The notes under the pieces: generated by a model
Told to the model about the DNA's origin: nothing
The model's database searches: none
Seen by the model: the letters and a program-made list of their open reading frames with translations, nothing else
Part shown: one piece after another, positions 42,686-51,876 of the stretch
How positions within the stretch are numbered: the first letter of the stretch is position 1
Layout of the letters: the number at the start of each line of letters is the position of its first letter
Assembly: GCF_003584165.1 (NCBI RefSeq)
Contig: NZ_QXFJ01000023.1
Location: 465,811 to 529,810, forward strand
DNA length: 64,000 nt
Origin: Flagellimonas aequoris
Lineage (GTDB): Bacteria; Bacteroidota; Bacteroidia; Flavobacteriales; Flavobacteriaceae
Direction of reading: 5' to 3'
Made by a program: the position numbers and the translations under genes

Positions 42686-43818
42686 TGGATACTGGATTTC
42701 AAAAAACTATTGTATTCCTCTTTTTTATCTTCATTGGAATCTTGCTCAAGGCAAAGTTCAAAAACAAGGAAGAGATAACGGGAATCAAAAAAATAATTCT
42801 AAACCTTGCCCTGCCCGCAACCATTTTTATTGCGTTGTTGGGCATCAAGGTGGAATTACATCTTTTAATATTGCCCGTATTGGCCCTTGGGCTTAACCTG
42901 CTTTTGTTCTTGGCCGTGCCCCTTATTTTGCCCCTTGTGGGCGTCAGAAAAGGAACCCCTGAGTTCCGTACCGCCAAATTGTTGATACCCTCGCTGGCAC
43001 CCGGATTATCATCCTTTCCCTTTATTCTTGAATTTTTAGGGGAGGATTATTTGGCCAAAGCGGCCATGTCCGATTTGGGGAACAAGATTTTTGTGTTGTT
43101 TTTCTTATACCTCGTTGCCATGAACTGGCATTATGGTCTCCAGTTCGATCAGCCCAAAAATGGCGGAACCAAGCTTAAGCCCCTTATGAAGGCCATGGTC
43201 TCGGAACCCGTGAATATTTTTATTGCCGCAGCCCTATTGCTTTTGGGTTTTGGTTTTACCATGCATTCCTTGCCCTTCTTTTTGAGTGAAACACTTGAAA
43301 AATTGAGCATGATCATGACCCCGTTGGTATTGCTCTTCATTGGTTTGGCGGTGAAAATCAAGAGAAAGCAATTTTTTCAGATATTTTCACTCCTATGTAC
43401 CCGGGCAGGATTGGTGTTGTTGATCTCAGGAATTTTTGTTTCCGTGGCCGGAATTGAAACTCAAAATGAAATTCTATTGATCTTGGCCTTCGGGTTGAGT
43501 GCCTGTAGTTTCTGGCCCTATGCCCATATTGCCGCAGTGGATGGTATGGAAATGGATTTGAAGGACAAGAAAAAAACGTTTAGCAGTGATTATGGGGTGG
43601 CTATTTTGGCACTTTCCTTCCCGTTGTCCACCATGCTCATCTTGGGCATATTGAACAGCGGCTCCTTTTTTGTGCACACCTACAACATCTTCTTGATTTC
43701 CGTTTTGTTTTTGGGCGTGGGATTTGCCATTCCTTTGTTCGGTGGGTTGAACAAAAAATGGTCCGGTTTGAAAAGCTTGGGGTTTAAAATAAAATCCCCG
43801 GCCACCGAGAACGCATAA
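42685..43818 (+). CDS. AEC-type permease (putative)
   Basis: The 377-residue protein starts with GTG (overlapping the aminotransferase stop by one base). About ten hydrophobic segments are seen. ILNLALPATIFIALLGIKVE near the start and the tail arrangement resemble the auxin efflux carrier (AEC) family of bacterial malate/organic acid exporters. Overlap with the aminotransferase gene suggests it moves a related amino or keto acid. The substrate is unknown and the family call is moderately sure. Confidence 0.7.
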   Translation: MDTGFQKTIVFLFFIFIGILLKAKFKNKEEITGIKKIILNLALPATIFIALLGIKVELHLLILPVLALGLNLLLFLAVPLILPLVGVRKGTPEFRTAKLLIPSLAPGLSSFPFILEFLGEDYLAKAAMSDLGNKIFVLFFLYLVAMNWHYGLQFDQPKNGGTKLKPLMKAMVSEPVNIFIAAALLLLGFGFTMHSLPFFLSETLEKLSMIMTPLVLLFIGLAVKIKRKQFFQIFSLLCTRAGLVLLISGIFVSVAGIETQNEILLILAFGLSACSFWPYAHIAAVDGMEMDLKDKKKTFSSDYGVAILALSFPLSTMLILGILNSGSFFVHTYNIFLISVLFLGVGFAIPLFGGLNKKWSGLKSLGFKIKSPATENA

Positions 43819-43868
43819 TTACGGTAAGTTTCTTGTAAATTGTTACCTTTCAAGAAATCAAGGCTATC

Positions 43869-45164
43869 ATGTTTTCACGTTCCATCTTCCTCATTTGCTT
43901 TTTTACCATTGGAGTCTTATCTGCACAAAAAAACAACCCAAAGGTCGATCAGGCCCGTTTGGAAAAACGCATCTTCGATTTGGCCAAATTCGGACTTCAA
44001 GAAAACGGTGAAACGGAACGTGTTGCTTTTAGCGATGCAGATATTGAAGCCCGGAACTGGGTGGTAAAAACCCTTAAGGGTTTTGGCATGACCGTAACCA
44101 TAGATGCCGCCGGCAACATCATTGGAAAAAAACCGGGAAAGGACGCCTCTAAAAAACCTATAGCTTTTGGATCACACATTGACCGGGTGCCCCATGGGGG
44201 TAATTATGATGGCTGTGTGGGCTCCATGGCCGCTTTGGAGGTTATCGAGACCTTGATAGAAAACAACATCAAGACCAAGCATCCTTTGGAAGTCATCATT
44301 TTCCCCAATGAAGAAGGTGGGGTTATGGGCAGTCGTGCCATGGCCGGAAATTTGACCAAAGCCGCTTTTCCTGTGGTCAATGCCACAGGATATTCCATGG
44401 GCGAGGGCATTATGAGAATCGGTGGGGATACCACAAAAATAAAAGATGCTATCCGTGAAACTGGCAGCCTGGCAGCCTTTTTGGAACTCCATATTGAGCA
44501 GGGCGGGAAACTTGAAAAAGCGAATCTGGACATCGGTGTTGTGGAAGGCATTGTGGGCCTCAAATGGTGGGATGTGGTCTTTACGGGCTTTGCCAACCAT
44601 GCCGGTACCACGCCCATGAACGCCAGACAAGATGCCCTGTTGGCAGCCGCCAAATTCATCGTGGCCGTGAACGAGATCACCAATGGTTTTGAGGGTACCC
44701 AAGTAGGTACGGTAGGCCGAATAAGGGCAGAACCTGGAGCACCCAACGTGATTCCAGGGAAGGTCGTGGCCAGTTTGGAAATACGGGATCTTTCCGCAGA
44801 AGTGATTGAAAAAGTCTATCAGGCCATCAAGAAAAAAACTGAAGAAATTGCCGAGGCCTCCCATGTATCTGTGGAGTTTTTGCCTTTGGATACCACATCG
44901 GAACCTGCATTGACGGACCCTTCCATTCAAAAAGAAATAGAAAGCTCTGCCAAGGCTCTTGGGTTGACCTTTCAATATATGCCTAGTGGGGCGGGGCATG
45001 ATTCGCAGGATGTTTCCAGATTCGCACCTGTTGGGATGATCTTTGTGCCCAGTAAAGGGGGCATCAGTCATTCCCCGAAAGAATTCACTTCGGCTGAGGA
45101 TATGGCCAACGGCGCCAATGTACTTTTGAACACCGTTTTGGCCCTCGATAAAAAACTGGATTAA
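43869..45164 (+). CDS. secreted M20-family Zn amidohydrolase (N-carbamoyl-L-amino-acid hydrolase/allantoate amidohydrolase type)
   Basis: The 431-residue protein has a signal peptide (IFLICFFTIGVLSAQ). M20 metal motifs of the hydantoinase/carbamoylase group are present: AFGSHIDRVPHGGNYDGCVG (His and bridging Asp), EVIIFPNEEGGVMGSRAMAG (Glu pair), ELHIEQGGKLEKANLDIGVV (His), NHAGTTPMNARQDALLAAA of the lid domain, and MPSGAGHDSQDVSRFAP (C-terminal His). It hydrolyses carbamoyl or ureido-type amides. It lies 50 bp downstream of the permease gene; with the exported aminotransferase it suggests periplasmic processing of a nitrogen compound. Confidence 0.88.
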   Translation: MFSRSIFLICFFTIGVLSAQKNNPKVDQARLEKRIFDLAKFGLQENGETERVAFSDADIEARNWVVKTLKGFGMTVTIDAAGNIIGKKPGKDASKKPIAFGSHIDRVPHGGNYDGCVGSMAALEVIETLIENNIKTKHPLEVIIFPNEEGGVMGSRAMAGNLTKAAFPVVNATGYSMGEGIMRIGGDTTKIKDAIRETGSLAAFLELHIEQGGKLEKANLDIGVVEGIVGLKWWDVVFTGFANHAGTTPMNARQDALLAAAKFIVAVNEITNGFEGTQVGTVGRIRAEPGAPNVIPGKVVASLEIRDLSAEVIEKVYQAIKKKTEEIAEASHVSVEFLPLDTTSEPALTDPSIQKEIESSAKALGLTFQYMPSGAGHDSQDVSRFAPVGMIFVPSKGGISHSPKEFTSAEDMANGANVLLNTVLALDKKLD

Positions 45165-45195
45165 AAATTAGACCAAGAAATAAAAATCATCAGAA

Positions 45196-45642
45196 ATGAA
45201 CACGAAAAAGTATTTCATCGGAGCCGCCGCCATCATCATCATTGGAGTGGCCATCTATATGTATTACATCTATACCAATGCGCCTGAAGGTGCCAGAAAC
45301 GGATTTGCCCAAAAATTCCCTGATATGGCCAGTGTAGGTTGGATGAAGGAATCCGCCAACGAATGGGAGGCCGAATTTGACATGAACGGGGAAGAATATG
45401 CCGCTATTTTTACGGAGGATGGCACCTGGGTGAGAACAGAACATGAAATCGAGGAAAAAGACCTACCGGAAAAAGTTTGGAACCTATTGAATGAAAAATT
45501 CAAGGACTACCGCATTGATGAAATTGAATATGTGGAAAATGCTGATAGCAGTACTGGCTATAATATTGAACTTGAAAAAGATGAAGAGTTGAGAATCTTT
45601 ATCAGCAGCGAAGGGGAGTTGGTCTCTTTGAGGGAGGAGTGA
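45196..45642 (+). CDS. membrane-anchored PepSY-like domain protein
   Basis: The 148-residue protein has one N-terminal membrane helix (YFIGAAAIIIIGVAIYMYYI), then one and a half BLIP/PepSY-like repeats: FAQKFPDMASVGWMKESANE WEAEF and YAAIFTEDGTWVRTEHEIEE (first), LNEKFKDYRIDEIEYVENAD (second). Such proteins bind or inhibit other periplasmic proteins in some systems, but no partner is known here. It is 31 bp after the M20 gene. Confidence 0.78.
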   Translation: MNTKKYFIGAAAIIIIGVAIYMYYIYTNAPEGARNGFAQKFPDMASVGWMKESANEWEAEFDMNGEEYAAIFTEDGTWVRTEHEIEEKDLPEKVWNLLNEKFKDYRIDEIEYVENADSSTGYNIELEKDEELRIFISSEGELVSLREE

Positions 45643-45703
45643 TTTGTTAAGATGATGAAGAAGTCCATCGCATTGATTGTCTATCATTTATAAAACAAAA
45701 AGC

Positions 45704-45949
45704 ATGAAAAAACTATCAAGGGATTTTTTTGCTCTTTGTTTTGATTTTATGAATGCATATCCAATTTTATCAGCATCGTTTATTTTAATGATATGTCTCT
45801 ATTTAATGTTTGTAACTCTTCCAGATGCCTTTAACAAAAAAAGAAAAGAAATTGGTCTCTATGCCTATTATTCCAGAGTAGGCCTAGTATTATCTCTAAT
45901 TTTTGTCTTGATATGCTTTTTTATAGTCCTGTTGACAAAAATATTTTAA
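45704..45949 (+). CDS. small AT-rich membrane protein, unknown
   Basis: The start is chosen at MKKLSRDFFALCFDFM; the in-frame ATG nine codons earlier is less likely. The 81-residue protein has two hydrophobic helices (YPILSASFILMICLYLMFV; VGLVLSLIFVLICFFIVLL). Base use is clearly richer in A+T than neighbouring genes (TTT, ATT, TTA codons), hinting at separate origin. It runs 4 bp into the convergent lysoplasmalogenase gene. No family recognised. Confidence 0.55.
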   Translation: MKKLSRDFFALCFDFMNAYPILSASFILMICLYLMFVTLPDAFNKKRKEIGLYAYYSRVGLVLSLIFVLICFFIVLLTKIF

Positions 45950-46626
45950 ACTGTCTCTTTACCCCCTTTGGTGATGCTATACGTTGCATTCGCAATAAAG
46001 GCAATACTCATCCAATACGTAGCCAAGATCAATGGCCCAGAAAGGTAAAACGGGGTCTTGAATTTGGCAATCGCCAATAACGTGTCCGACAACATAAAAC
46101 ACAATACGGCCATGACCATCCAAGCATGGGCATTGTTCCTTTCCCGTAGGTACAAACCCACCCCTTGCCACGCCATAAACGTGATGATCAATATATAAAT
46201 GGAAACGGGCAGCAGCAAATCGCCCAAACCGGGTTTCAACCAAAAGAACAATACTCCGGCAATGCCAAACAGGAGCAAAAAGGAAATCCAGCTTTTGTAA
46301 AACCCCTTGTATTGGATAAAGGCCACAGAGAACAGAATATGGGCAATCAGGAATGCCACAAGTCCAAATAAAAAATAGGCTTCAAAAAGCAAGAGGACAT
46401 CCCCCAGCAAACAGAACACCAAGGCAATGGTGACCATATTACCCAATCGAACATTACGCTTTCTTGGGGCGAATAACAGCAATGCAATCACCAAGATTGT
46501 CGTCAACGGCTTCAGAAACATAAAAAGGGTCTTGTCTTCATACAGCCCAAAGTAAATGGCCAAACATGCGGACACCAATATTAAAATATTGATGGTGCCT
46601 CTTTTTGTATCGGTTTGGGCTACCAT
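45946..46626 (-). CDS. lysoplasmalogenase (YhhN/TMEM86 family)
   Basis: The 226-residue integral membrane protein has about eight helices. The YhhN signature is visible: LFMFLKPLTTILVIALLLFA, FCLLGDVLLLF, FLIAHILFSVAFI and the late FMLSDTLLAIAKF, with the conserved Asp residues of the putative hydrolase site. The family cleaves the vinyl-ether bond of lysoplasmalogens in animals; the bacterial substrate is less clear. The start overlaps the CYTH gene stop by 7 bp. Confidence 0.9.
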   Translation of the reverse strand: MVAQTDTKRGTINILILVSACLAIYFGLYEDKTLFMFLKPLTTILVIALLLFAPRKRNVRLGNMVTIALVFCLLGDVLLLFEAYFLFGLVAFLIAHILFSVAFIQYKGFYKSWISFLLLFGIAGVLFFWLKPGLGDLLLPVSIYILIITFMAWQGVGLYLRERNNAHAWMVMAVLCFMLSDTLLAIAKFKTPFYLSGPLILATYWMSIAFIANATYSITKGGKETV

Positions 46627-47093
46627 GTAGTATAGGGATTTTTGCTCAATTGGGAGTTGTAATATTGTTTCCGACCTGTGACTTCCTCACCTAGCCATTC
46701 CGGTTTTTCAAATTTTTCGTCTTCGTGATTGAGCTCCACTTCCGCCACAACCAACCCTCTGTTTTCACCCAAAAATTCATCCACTTCAAAAAAGTGGTTG
46801 CCATAGGGAACTTCATACCGATGCTTTTCCAAAATCCCCGTGTTACAGAGGTCGATTAGATTGGTAGCCTCGGCAGTCCCGATCTCAATTTCCCATTCAA
46901 ATCGAGTGGTACCGGAATCGTTGGGGCCTCCTTTTATGGTCAAAAAACCTTTGTCGCCCATAATTCGCACCCGAACGGTCCGGTCGGGGTCGGTGTTCAA
47001 ATATCCTTGTGCAATCCGGGTTTGGGAAGTGGCCTCTTGCCGATAGGCATCGGAGGTAACCAAGAATTTTCGCTCTATTTCCAAATGTTCCAT
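46620..47093 (-). CDS. CYTH-domain protein (putative triphosphatase)
   Basis: The start is at the ATG of MEHLEIERKFLV; a TTG one codon upstream is not needed. The 157-residue triphosphate tunnel metalloenzyme has the hallmark EIERKFLV at residues 5-12, IAQGYLNTDPDRTVRVRIMG, GFLTIKGG, RFEWEIEI, KHRYEVPYGNHFFEVDEFLG and VAEVELNHEDE, so the tunnel Glu/Lys/Arg set is intact. A substrate such as inorganic triphosphate is likely. It is divergent from dinB across 27 bp. Confidence 0.9.
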   Translation of the reverse strand: MEHLEIERKFLVTSDAYRQEATSQTRIAQGYLNTDPDRTVRVRIMGDKGFLTIKGGPNDSGTTRFEWEIEIGTAEATNLIDLCNTGILEKHRYEVPYGNHFFEVDEFLGENRGLVVAEVELNHEDEKFEKPEWLGEEVTGRKQYYNSQLSKNPYTTW

Positions 47094-47120
47094 CAAACTA
47101 AATATACCCTAAATTTGAGT

Positions 47121-48221
47121 ATGGACTTCGATTTTCCCTTAAGAAAAATCATTCACGTAGACATGGATGCCTTTTATGCCTCCGTGGAGCAGCACGACAA
47201 TCCTGAGCTGAAAGGGAAGCCGATTGCCGTGGGTGGGGGATCCAAACGCGGCGTAGTTTCCGCCGCCAGTTACGAGGCCCGAAAATTTGGGGTGCGCAGT
47301 GCCATGTCCGGAATGCAGGCCCAGCGGAATTGTCCACAACTCATCTTTGTGAAACCCCGTTTTGATCGGTACAAAGAAATCTCCCTACAAATTCGAAGCA
47401 TCTTTTTTGAGTACACCGATCTGGTAGAACCCCTTTCTTTGGATGAGGCCTATTTGGATGTAACGGAGAACAAAAAAGGAAATCCGTCCGCTACTTTGAT
47501 TGCCAAAGAAATCCGTCAGAAAATTTTGGACAAGACGGGATTGACGGCTTCTGCAGGTATTTCCATCAACAAGTTCATTGCCAAAGTGGCCAGTGATTAC
47601 AACAAACCCAACGGACAAAAAACGGTAAACCCCGAAGAAGTCATCCAATTTTTGGAGGATCTGGACATCCGGAAATTTTATGGGGTGGGAAAAGTAACCG
47701 CGGACAAAATGTATCGATTGGGAATCTTTACCGGCAAGGACCTAAAACAGAAATCCCTGGAATTCTTAGACGAACATTTTGGCAAGAGTGGCAAATATTA
47801 TTACCATGTGGTTCGTGGCATCCATTTGAGTGCCGTGAAACCGCATCGTATCCCGAAATCGGTTGGGGCCGAAAGGACCTTTTTTGAAAACCTGAGCAGC
47901 GAAATCTTTATGCTGGAAAAATTGGATCACATTGCCGAAGAACTGGAACGGCGGTTGAAGAAATCCAAAATTGCAGGCAAGACCATCACCTTAAAAATCA
48001 AGTACAGCGATTTTACTCTGCAGACGCGAAGCAAGACACTGCCCTATTATATTTCGAGCAAGGACCTCATCTTGGAAACGGCCAAGGAACTGCTATACCA
48101 ATCCCCCTTGGAAGAATCGGTTCGGTTGTTGGGGATTTCATTGGCAAACCTCAATACCGAAAAAGAGGACGAACCACCCAAAAAGGAATCGGTGTTGGTG
48201 CAATTGAAGTTCGATTTCTAA
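47121..48221 (+). CDS. dinB: DNA polymerase IV (Y family)
   Basis: The start is at MDFDFPLRKIIHVDMDAFYA; the frame is open 114 bases further upstream but that lies inside the divergent CYTH gene. The 366-residue error-prone translesion polymerase has catalytic DMD (Asp14, Asp16) and SLDEAYLD (Asp108, Glu109), plus GISINKFIAKVASDYNKPNG and the FYGVGKVTADKMYRLGI helix-hairpin-helix. The C-terminus QLKFDF resembles a beta-clamp-binding QLxLF motif. A TAAATTTG box (47110-47117) directly abuts the start, which would give an almost leaderless mRNA if used. Confidence 0.96.
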   Translation: MDFDFPLRKIIHVDMDAFYASVEQHDNPELKGKPIAVGGGSKRGVVSAASYEARKFGVRSAMSGMQAQRNCPQLIFVKPRFDRYKEISLQIRSIFFEYTDLVEPLSLDEAYLDVTENKKGNPSATLIAKEIRQKILDKTGLTASAGISINKFIAKVASDYNKPNGQKTVNPEEVIQFLEDLDIRKFYGVGKVTADKMYRLGIFTGKDLKQKSLEFLDEHFGKSGKYYYHVVRGIHLSAVKPHRIPKSVGAERTFFENLSSEIFMLEKLDHIAEELERRLKKSKIAGKTITLKIKYSDFTLQTRSKTLPYYISSKDLILETAKELLYQSPLEESVRLLGISLANLNTEKEDEPPKKESVLVQLKFDF

Positions 48222-48239
48222 TCCCCTTAAAAAAAGAAA

Positions 48240-48258
48240 AACCTCCCAGAGGGAGGTT
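48240..48258 (-). terminator. intrinsic terminator after the M16 protease gene
   Basis: An 8-bp perfect stem AACCTCCC / GGGAGGTT with 3-nt loop; on the minus strand it is followed by a T-rich run (TTTCTTTTTTT). It lies just past the M16 stop and also separates it from the convergent dinB. Confidence 0.85.
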
Positions 48259-48264
48259 CATCTA

Positions 48265-51045
48265 TTAGTTTTTGATGTCCGATTTTATGGGCTCCACTGT
48301 TGGTTTCAGCATATTGCCATCGGCATCGATTTCTATGATGCTGTCAAAACCAAGTTCATCCAATTTTGAAATGATCTCGGCCCTATCGCCTACCATAAAC
48401 CAGTTCATTTTTTCCGGTTTCACGACTTGGTTGCTTACTTTTCGGATGTCATCCACAGAAAGCGTCCTAACGTTCTGGTCGTATTTTTGATAGTAATCAT
48501 CAGGTAAGTTATATCGAATCAAATTCCTCACCGAACTGTTCACGGAACTGTTGGTTTCCCATTGTCCTGGAAGTTTCAACACTTGGTTGGTCTTCACTTT
48601 TTCCAATTCCTCCTTCGTGGCAGGTCGAGTAGACGTGAACTCGGAAATTTCCTTGCGTATCTCGGTAACGGATTCAGCGGTTTTATCGGTCTGAACTGGA
48701 GCGTAGACAATGAATGGACGTACTTCCTTGGAGCCCATCACAAAACCACCCGCACCGTAGGACCAGTGCTTGTCTTCCCTCAAATTCATGTTGATACGGG
48801 AAGTGAAATCGCCCCCAAGGATATTGACCATTTGCTCCAAGGCCACTTCGGAAACGTCCCCATATTTTTCGGTCAAATGTCCGGCCAAGATGACGGATTG
48901 TTGGGATTCAGGTCTATTCATCAGATATAGCGTATTCTTGGTGCTGGTTTTAGGCTGGTTGAACACAATTTTGGGCACATCGCCTTTCTTCCATTTGCCC
49001 AATGTTTTTTCCAGTTTGGATTTTAATTCGCTCATTTCCACGTCTCCTGTAACGATTATAGTTGAGTTGTTGGGCTTGAACCAAGTATCGTAGAAATCCA
49101 CTACATCTTTACGGGTCAGTTTGGCCACCCCATCTTCATAACCGGTTCCGGTATAAGGGCTGCTATAGGGGTGATCATCCCCATATAGGTATTTGTTCAT
49201 GGCACGCAAGGCCATGGTGATGGGTTGCGACTTTTCCTTTTTTATGTCATTGATCTGTTCGCTTTGCAAACGTTCAAATTCCTTTTCAGGGAAAATAGGA
49301 TTCAGCACCACATCCAAGAACAAATCCAAACTAGCGTCCAAACTGGGTTTTAACGTTGTCATGTAGACATTGGATTCATCTTGACTGGAGAACGTACTCA
49401 AGGAAGCACCCAACAATTGGAGCTGCGCATTGATTTCCAAAGAAGTTTTATCCTTAGTACCTTCGTCCATGAGGTTCATGGCCAATTTTGCGGTACCGGG
49501 GGTGGACAGATAATCGGTTTTGTAACCCGCATCGGTCACCAAATTGATGACCACTGTGGGAACCCCTTTGCGTTGGGCTAAGACCACATTAAGTCCGTTG
49601 GACAATTGGGTACGTTGCAAATCGGGGAATTTGGAGCTTTTCTGCTCTGCAAGGGCAGGTAACTTGCTCCGGTCCACCGTTGATGGAACCACATCGTATT
49701 CTGGAAATGGATTACAAATCAGCACATGCTTGCCCTTGGTCAACCACTTGGCCGCCGTTTTCTTAAGGTCTTCGGCAGTGGCATTCTCAATATATTTCAA
49801 TTGGGTTTTGTAATATGATGCATCCCCGTGATACGTTTCATTGGATGCCAGGATATCGGAAACACCACCGAAACCACCTATCCGTTCCAATCCTTTGATA
49901 AAGTTGGCAAAGTAACTAGCTTTCACCCTTTTCAATTCCTCTTCGGTCGGGCCTTCCTTGATAAACTTATCAATCTCATCCCATAGTTCTTGTTCCAATT
50001 TTTCGGCATCCTGCCCTGGCTTTACATTCAACCACGTGATGAACTCACTGGCAATTTCACTGGAAGACTGAAAGGAGACCGCGGCACTGGCCGATTGATC
50101 TTTATAAATGAACTTTTGGTATAACCTTGAATTCTTGCCACTGGTCAAAATAGAAGAAATCAAATCGAAATAAAGATCCTCCTTAGACCCAAATTGAGGA
50201 GAGTTCCAAGCAAACAAAACCCTTGTCTCGGGAACCCTATCTTCATATACCTGGCGCGAATCGTACACTTTGTTGGGAATGTTCACCTCTTGCCTTTCCA
50301 AGGTGGGACCAGAGGGAATATCTCCAAAATAAGCGGTCACTTTTTGAAGGATTTCCTCCGCATTCACATCACCAGCTACGGCCACCACGGCATTGGCAGG
50401 TCCATAATAGGTTTTGAACCAATTCTGTACATCCTCCAAAGAGGCGGCATTCAAATCTTCCATTTCCCCGATAACGGTCCAAGAATACGGATGCCCCTTG
50501 GGATACATGGCTTTGGTCAGGTAATCCCATTGCTTGCCATACGGCTGATTTTCCCCTTGTCTTTTCTCGTTTTGGACCACACCCCGCTGCTCGTCCAATC
50601 TGGCTTGGTCAATGGCGCCCAACAAATGTCCCATACGATCCGATTCCAAGAACAATACTTGGTCCAAGGCAGAGACCGGAACATTTTGAAAATAGTTGGT
50701 ACGATCACTATTGGTGGTTCCGTTCAAATCGGTTCCCCCTATACTTTCCAAAGCCTGGAAATAATCCGTATTGTAGTTTTCACTTCCGTTGAACATCAAA
50801 TGTTCAAACAAATGGGCGAATCCACTTTTACCGGGTTTTTCATTTTTGGAACCCACATGGTACCATACGTTCACCGCAGCAATGGGTGCCTTGTGATCTT
50901 CATAGACCAACAAGGTAAGGCCGTTTTTCAATGTATATTTTTTGTATTGGATGTTGATATCATCCGCTGTGAATTGAAACCCTTGCCCATAGTTCATGGA
51001 AAGGCAAAGAAGGCCCAATATCAGGGCCGAGAGTAGTTTTTTCAT
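48265..51045 (-). CDS. M16-family zinc protease (two-domain, insulinase type)
   Basis: The start is set at MKKLLSALILGLLCLSMNYG, a signal peptide; the frame is open for 27 more codons upstream. The 926-residue periplasmic peptidase has four M16 subdomains in one chain. The inverted zinc motif HLFEH is at residues 78-82 (FAHLFEHLMFNGSENY) with the downstream Glu in the DEQRGVVQNEKRQGE region. The second, inactive-type half starts around LQRTQLSNGLNVVLAQRKGV and carries VVNILGGDFTSRINMNLRED. It probably degrades peptides left in the periplasm. It is single, divergent from a tetR-type gene. Confidence 0.94.
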   Translation of the reverse strand: MKKLLSALILGLLCLSMNYGQGFQFTADDINIQYKKYTLKNGLTLLVYEDHKAPIAAVNVWYHVGSKNEKPGKSGFAHLFEHLMFNGSENYNTDYFQALESIGGTDLNGTTNSDRTNYFQNVPVSALDQVLFLESDRMGHLLGAIDQARLDEQRGVVQNEKRQGENQPYGKQWDYLTKAMYPKGHPYSWTVIGEMEDLNAASLEDVQNWFKTYYGPANAVVAVAGDVNAEEILQKVTAYFGDIPSGPTLERQEVNIPNKVYDSRQVYEDRVPETRVLFAWNSPQFGSKEDLYFDLISSILTSGKNSRLYQKFIYKDQSASAAVSFQSSSEIASEFITWLNVKPGQDAEKLEQELWDEIDKFIKEGPTEEELKRVKASYFANFIKGLERIGGFGGVSDILASNETYHGDASYYKTQLKYIENATAEDLKKTAAKWLTKGKHVLICNPFPEYDVVPSTVDRSKLPALAEQKSSKFPDLQRTQLSNGLNVVLAQRKGVPTVVINLVTDAGYKTDYLSTPGTAKLAMNLMDEGTKDKTSLEINAQLQLLGASLSTFSSQDESNVYMTTLKPSLDASLDLFLDVVLNPIFPEKEFERLQSEQINDIKKEKSQPITMALRAMNKYLYGDDHPYSSPYTGTGYEDGVAKLTRKDVVDFYDTWFKPNNSTIIVTGDVEMSELKSKLEKTLGKWKKGDVPKIVFNQPKTSTKNTLYLMNRPESQQSVILAGHLTEKYGDVSEVALEQMVNILGGDFTSRINMNLREDKHWSYGAGGFVMGSKEVRPFIVYAPVQTDKTAESVTEIRKEISEFTSTRPATKEELEKVKTNQVLKLPGQWETNSSVNSSVRNLIRYNLPDDYYQKYDQNVRTLSVDDIRKVSNQVVKPEKMNWFMVGDRAEIISKLDELGFDSIIEIDADGNMLKPTVEPIKSDIKN

Positions 51046-51242
51046 TTGACTATTTTTAATTATTTGATCGATAAATTGCTCTTGACAATATAAGAAAATG
51101 TTTACAAATATCACTATATTAACCACTTATGGCAGGAAATAAAGATTGGAGGCATTGGTTTTCATTTGGCATATCAACCGCATTTTGTGTTTAGGCTTAG
51201 CTTTAGTTGTCCGACCCGCATTTTCTTATTTAATTTGTACAT

Positions 51243-51821
51243 ATGCAACGCCCTGAATTGCACCAACATATCATCACCACCGCTGGTAATCTATTCTACT
51301 CCCAAGGGTACAACTCTACGGGGATCAATGAAATTATCGACAAAAGTGGCATTGCCAAGGCCACTTTATATGGGCATTTTAAATCGAAGGAGGACATTTG
51401 CGTCGCCTATTTGGAACAACGGCACCAAGCTTTTATGGATTCCCTGAAAAAGTATGTGGAGCGAAGCAAGACTGGAAAAAATCAGTTGTTGGCCATTTTT
51501 GACCTTTTACAGGACATGTACCGTGAAGAAAATTTTCAAGGATGTTGGGGGCTTAAAACCTTGGGTGAACTTTCTCCCAACCAAAAGAAGATTTTAGGGG
51601 TCATTCAAAAACAGAAAAAAGAACTGCTCCTTTACTTGGGTGAGGTTGTAGGCCGAAACATTTCCAACCTGTCCAAGGCGCAAACGGAAAAAATGTCCGG
51701 AGGGCTTTACCTTCTCTACGAAAGTGCGATAACCGAAAGCCATTTGTTCAAGAACGATTGGCCCATCTATATGGCAAAAAGCATTGCCCCAACCTTCTTT
51801 GCCGAACTGGAATTGGAATAA
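51243..51821 (+). CDS. TetR family regulator
   Basis: The 192-residue protein has a helix-turn-helix at residues 26-47 (INEIIDKSGIAKATLYGHFK then SKEDI) and a helical C-terminal domain containing GCWGLKTLGELSPNQKK. It is divergent from the M16 protease gene and convergent with the AhpD-like gene. Target unknown; the 197-bp divergent gap is the obvious candidate. Confidence 0.9.
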   Translation: MQRPELHQHIITTAGNLFYSQGYNSTGINEIIDKSGIAKATLYGHFKSKEDICVAYLEQRHQAFMDSLKKYVERSKTGKNQLLAIFDLLQDMYREENFQGCWGLKTLGELSPNQKKILGVIQKQKKELLLYLGEVVGRNISNLSKAQTEKMSGGLYLLYESAITESHLFKNDWPIYMAKSIAPTFFAELELE

Positions 51822-51823
51822 AA

Positions 51824-51851
51824 AAACCCTTTCATTGCCATGGAAGGGTTT
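51824..51851 (-). terminator. terminator between convergent tetR-type and AhpD-like genes
   Basis: An 8-bp stem AAACCCTT / AAGGGTTT with a 12-nt loop. The minus-strand side is followed by TTTTT, so it mainly serves the AhpD-like gene but could stop both transcripts. Confidence 0.75.
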
Positions 51852-51876
51852 GTTGAATTCAATAGGTGTTGGAATC

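Noticed and set aside
47007..47120. Longer N-terminus for DNA polymerase IV
   Set aside because: It lies inside the divergent CYTH gene, and the Y-family start directly before IIHVDMDAFYA is normal.
51046..51126. Upstream extension of the M16 protease
   Set aside because: It would put 27 residues ahead of a clear signal peptide.
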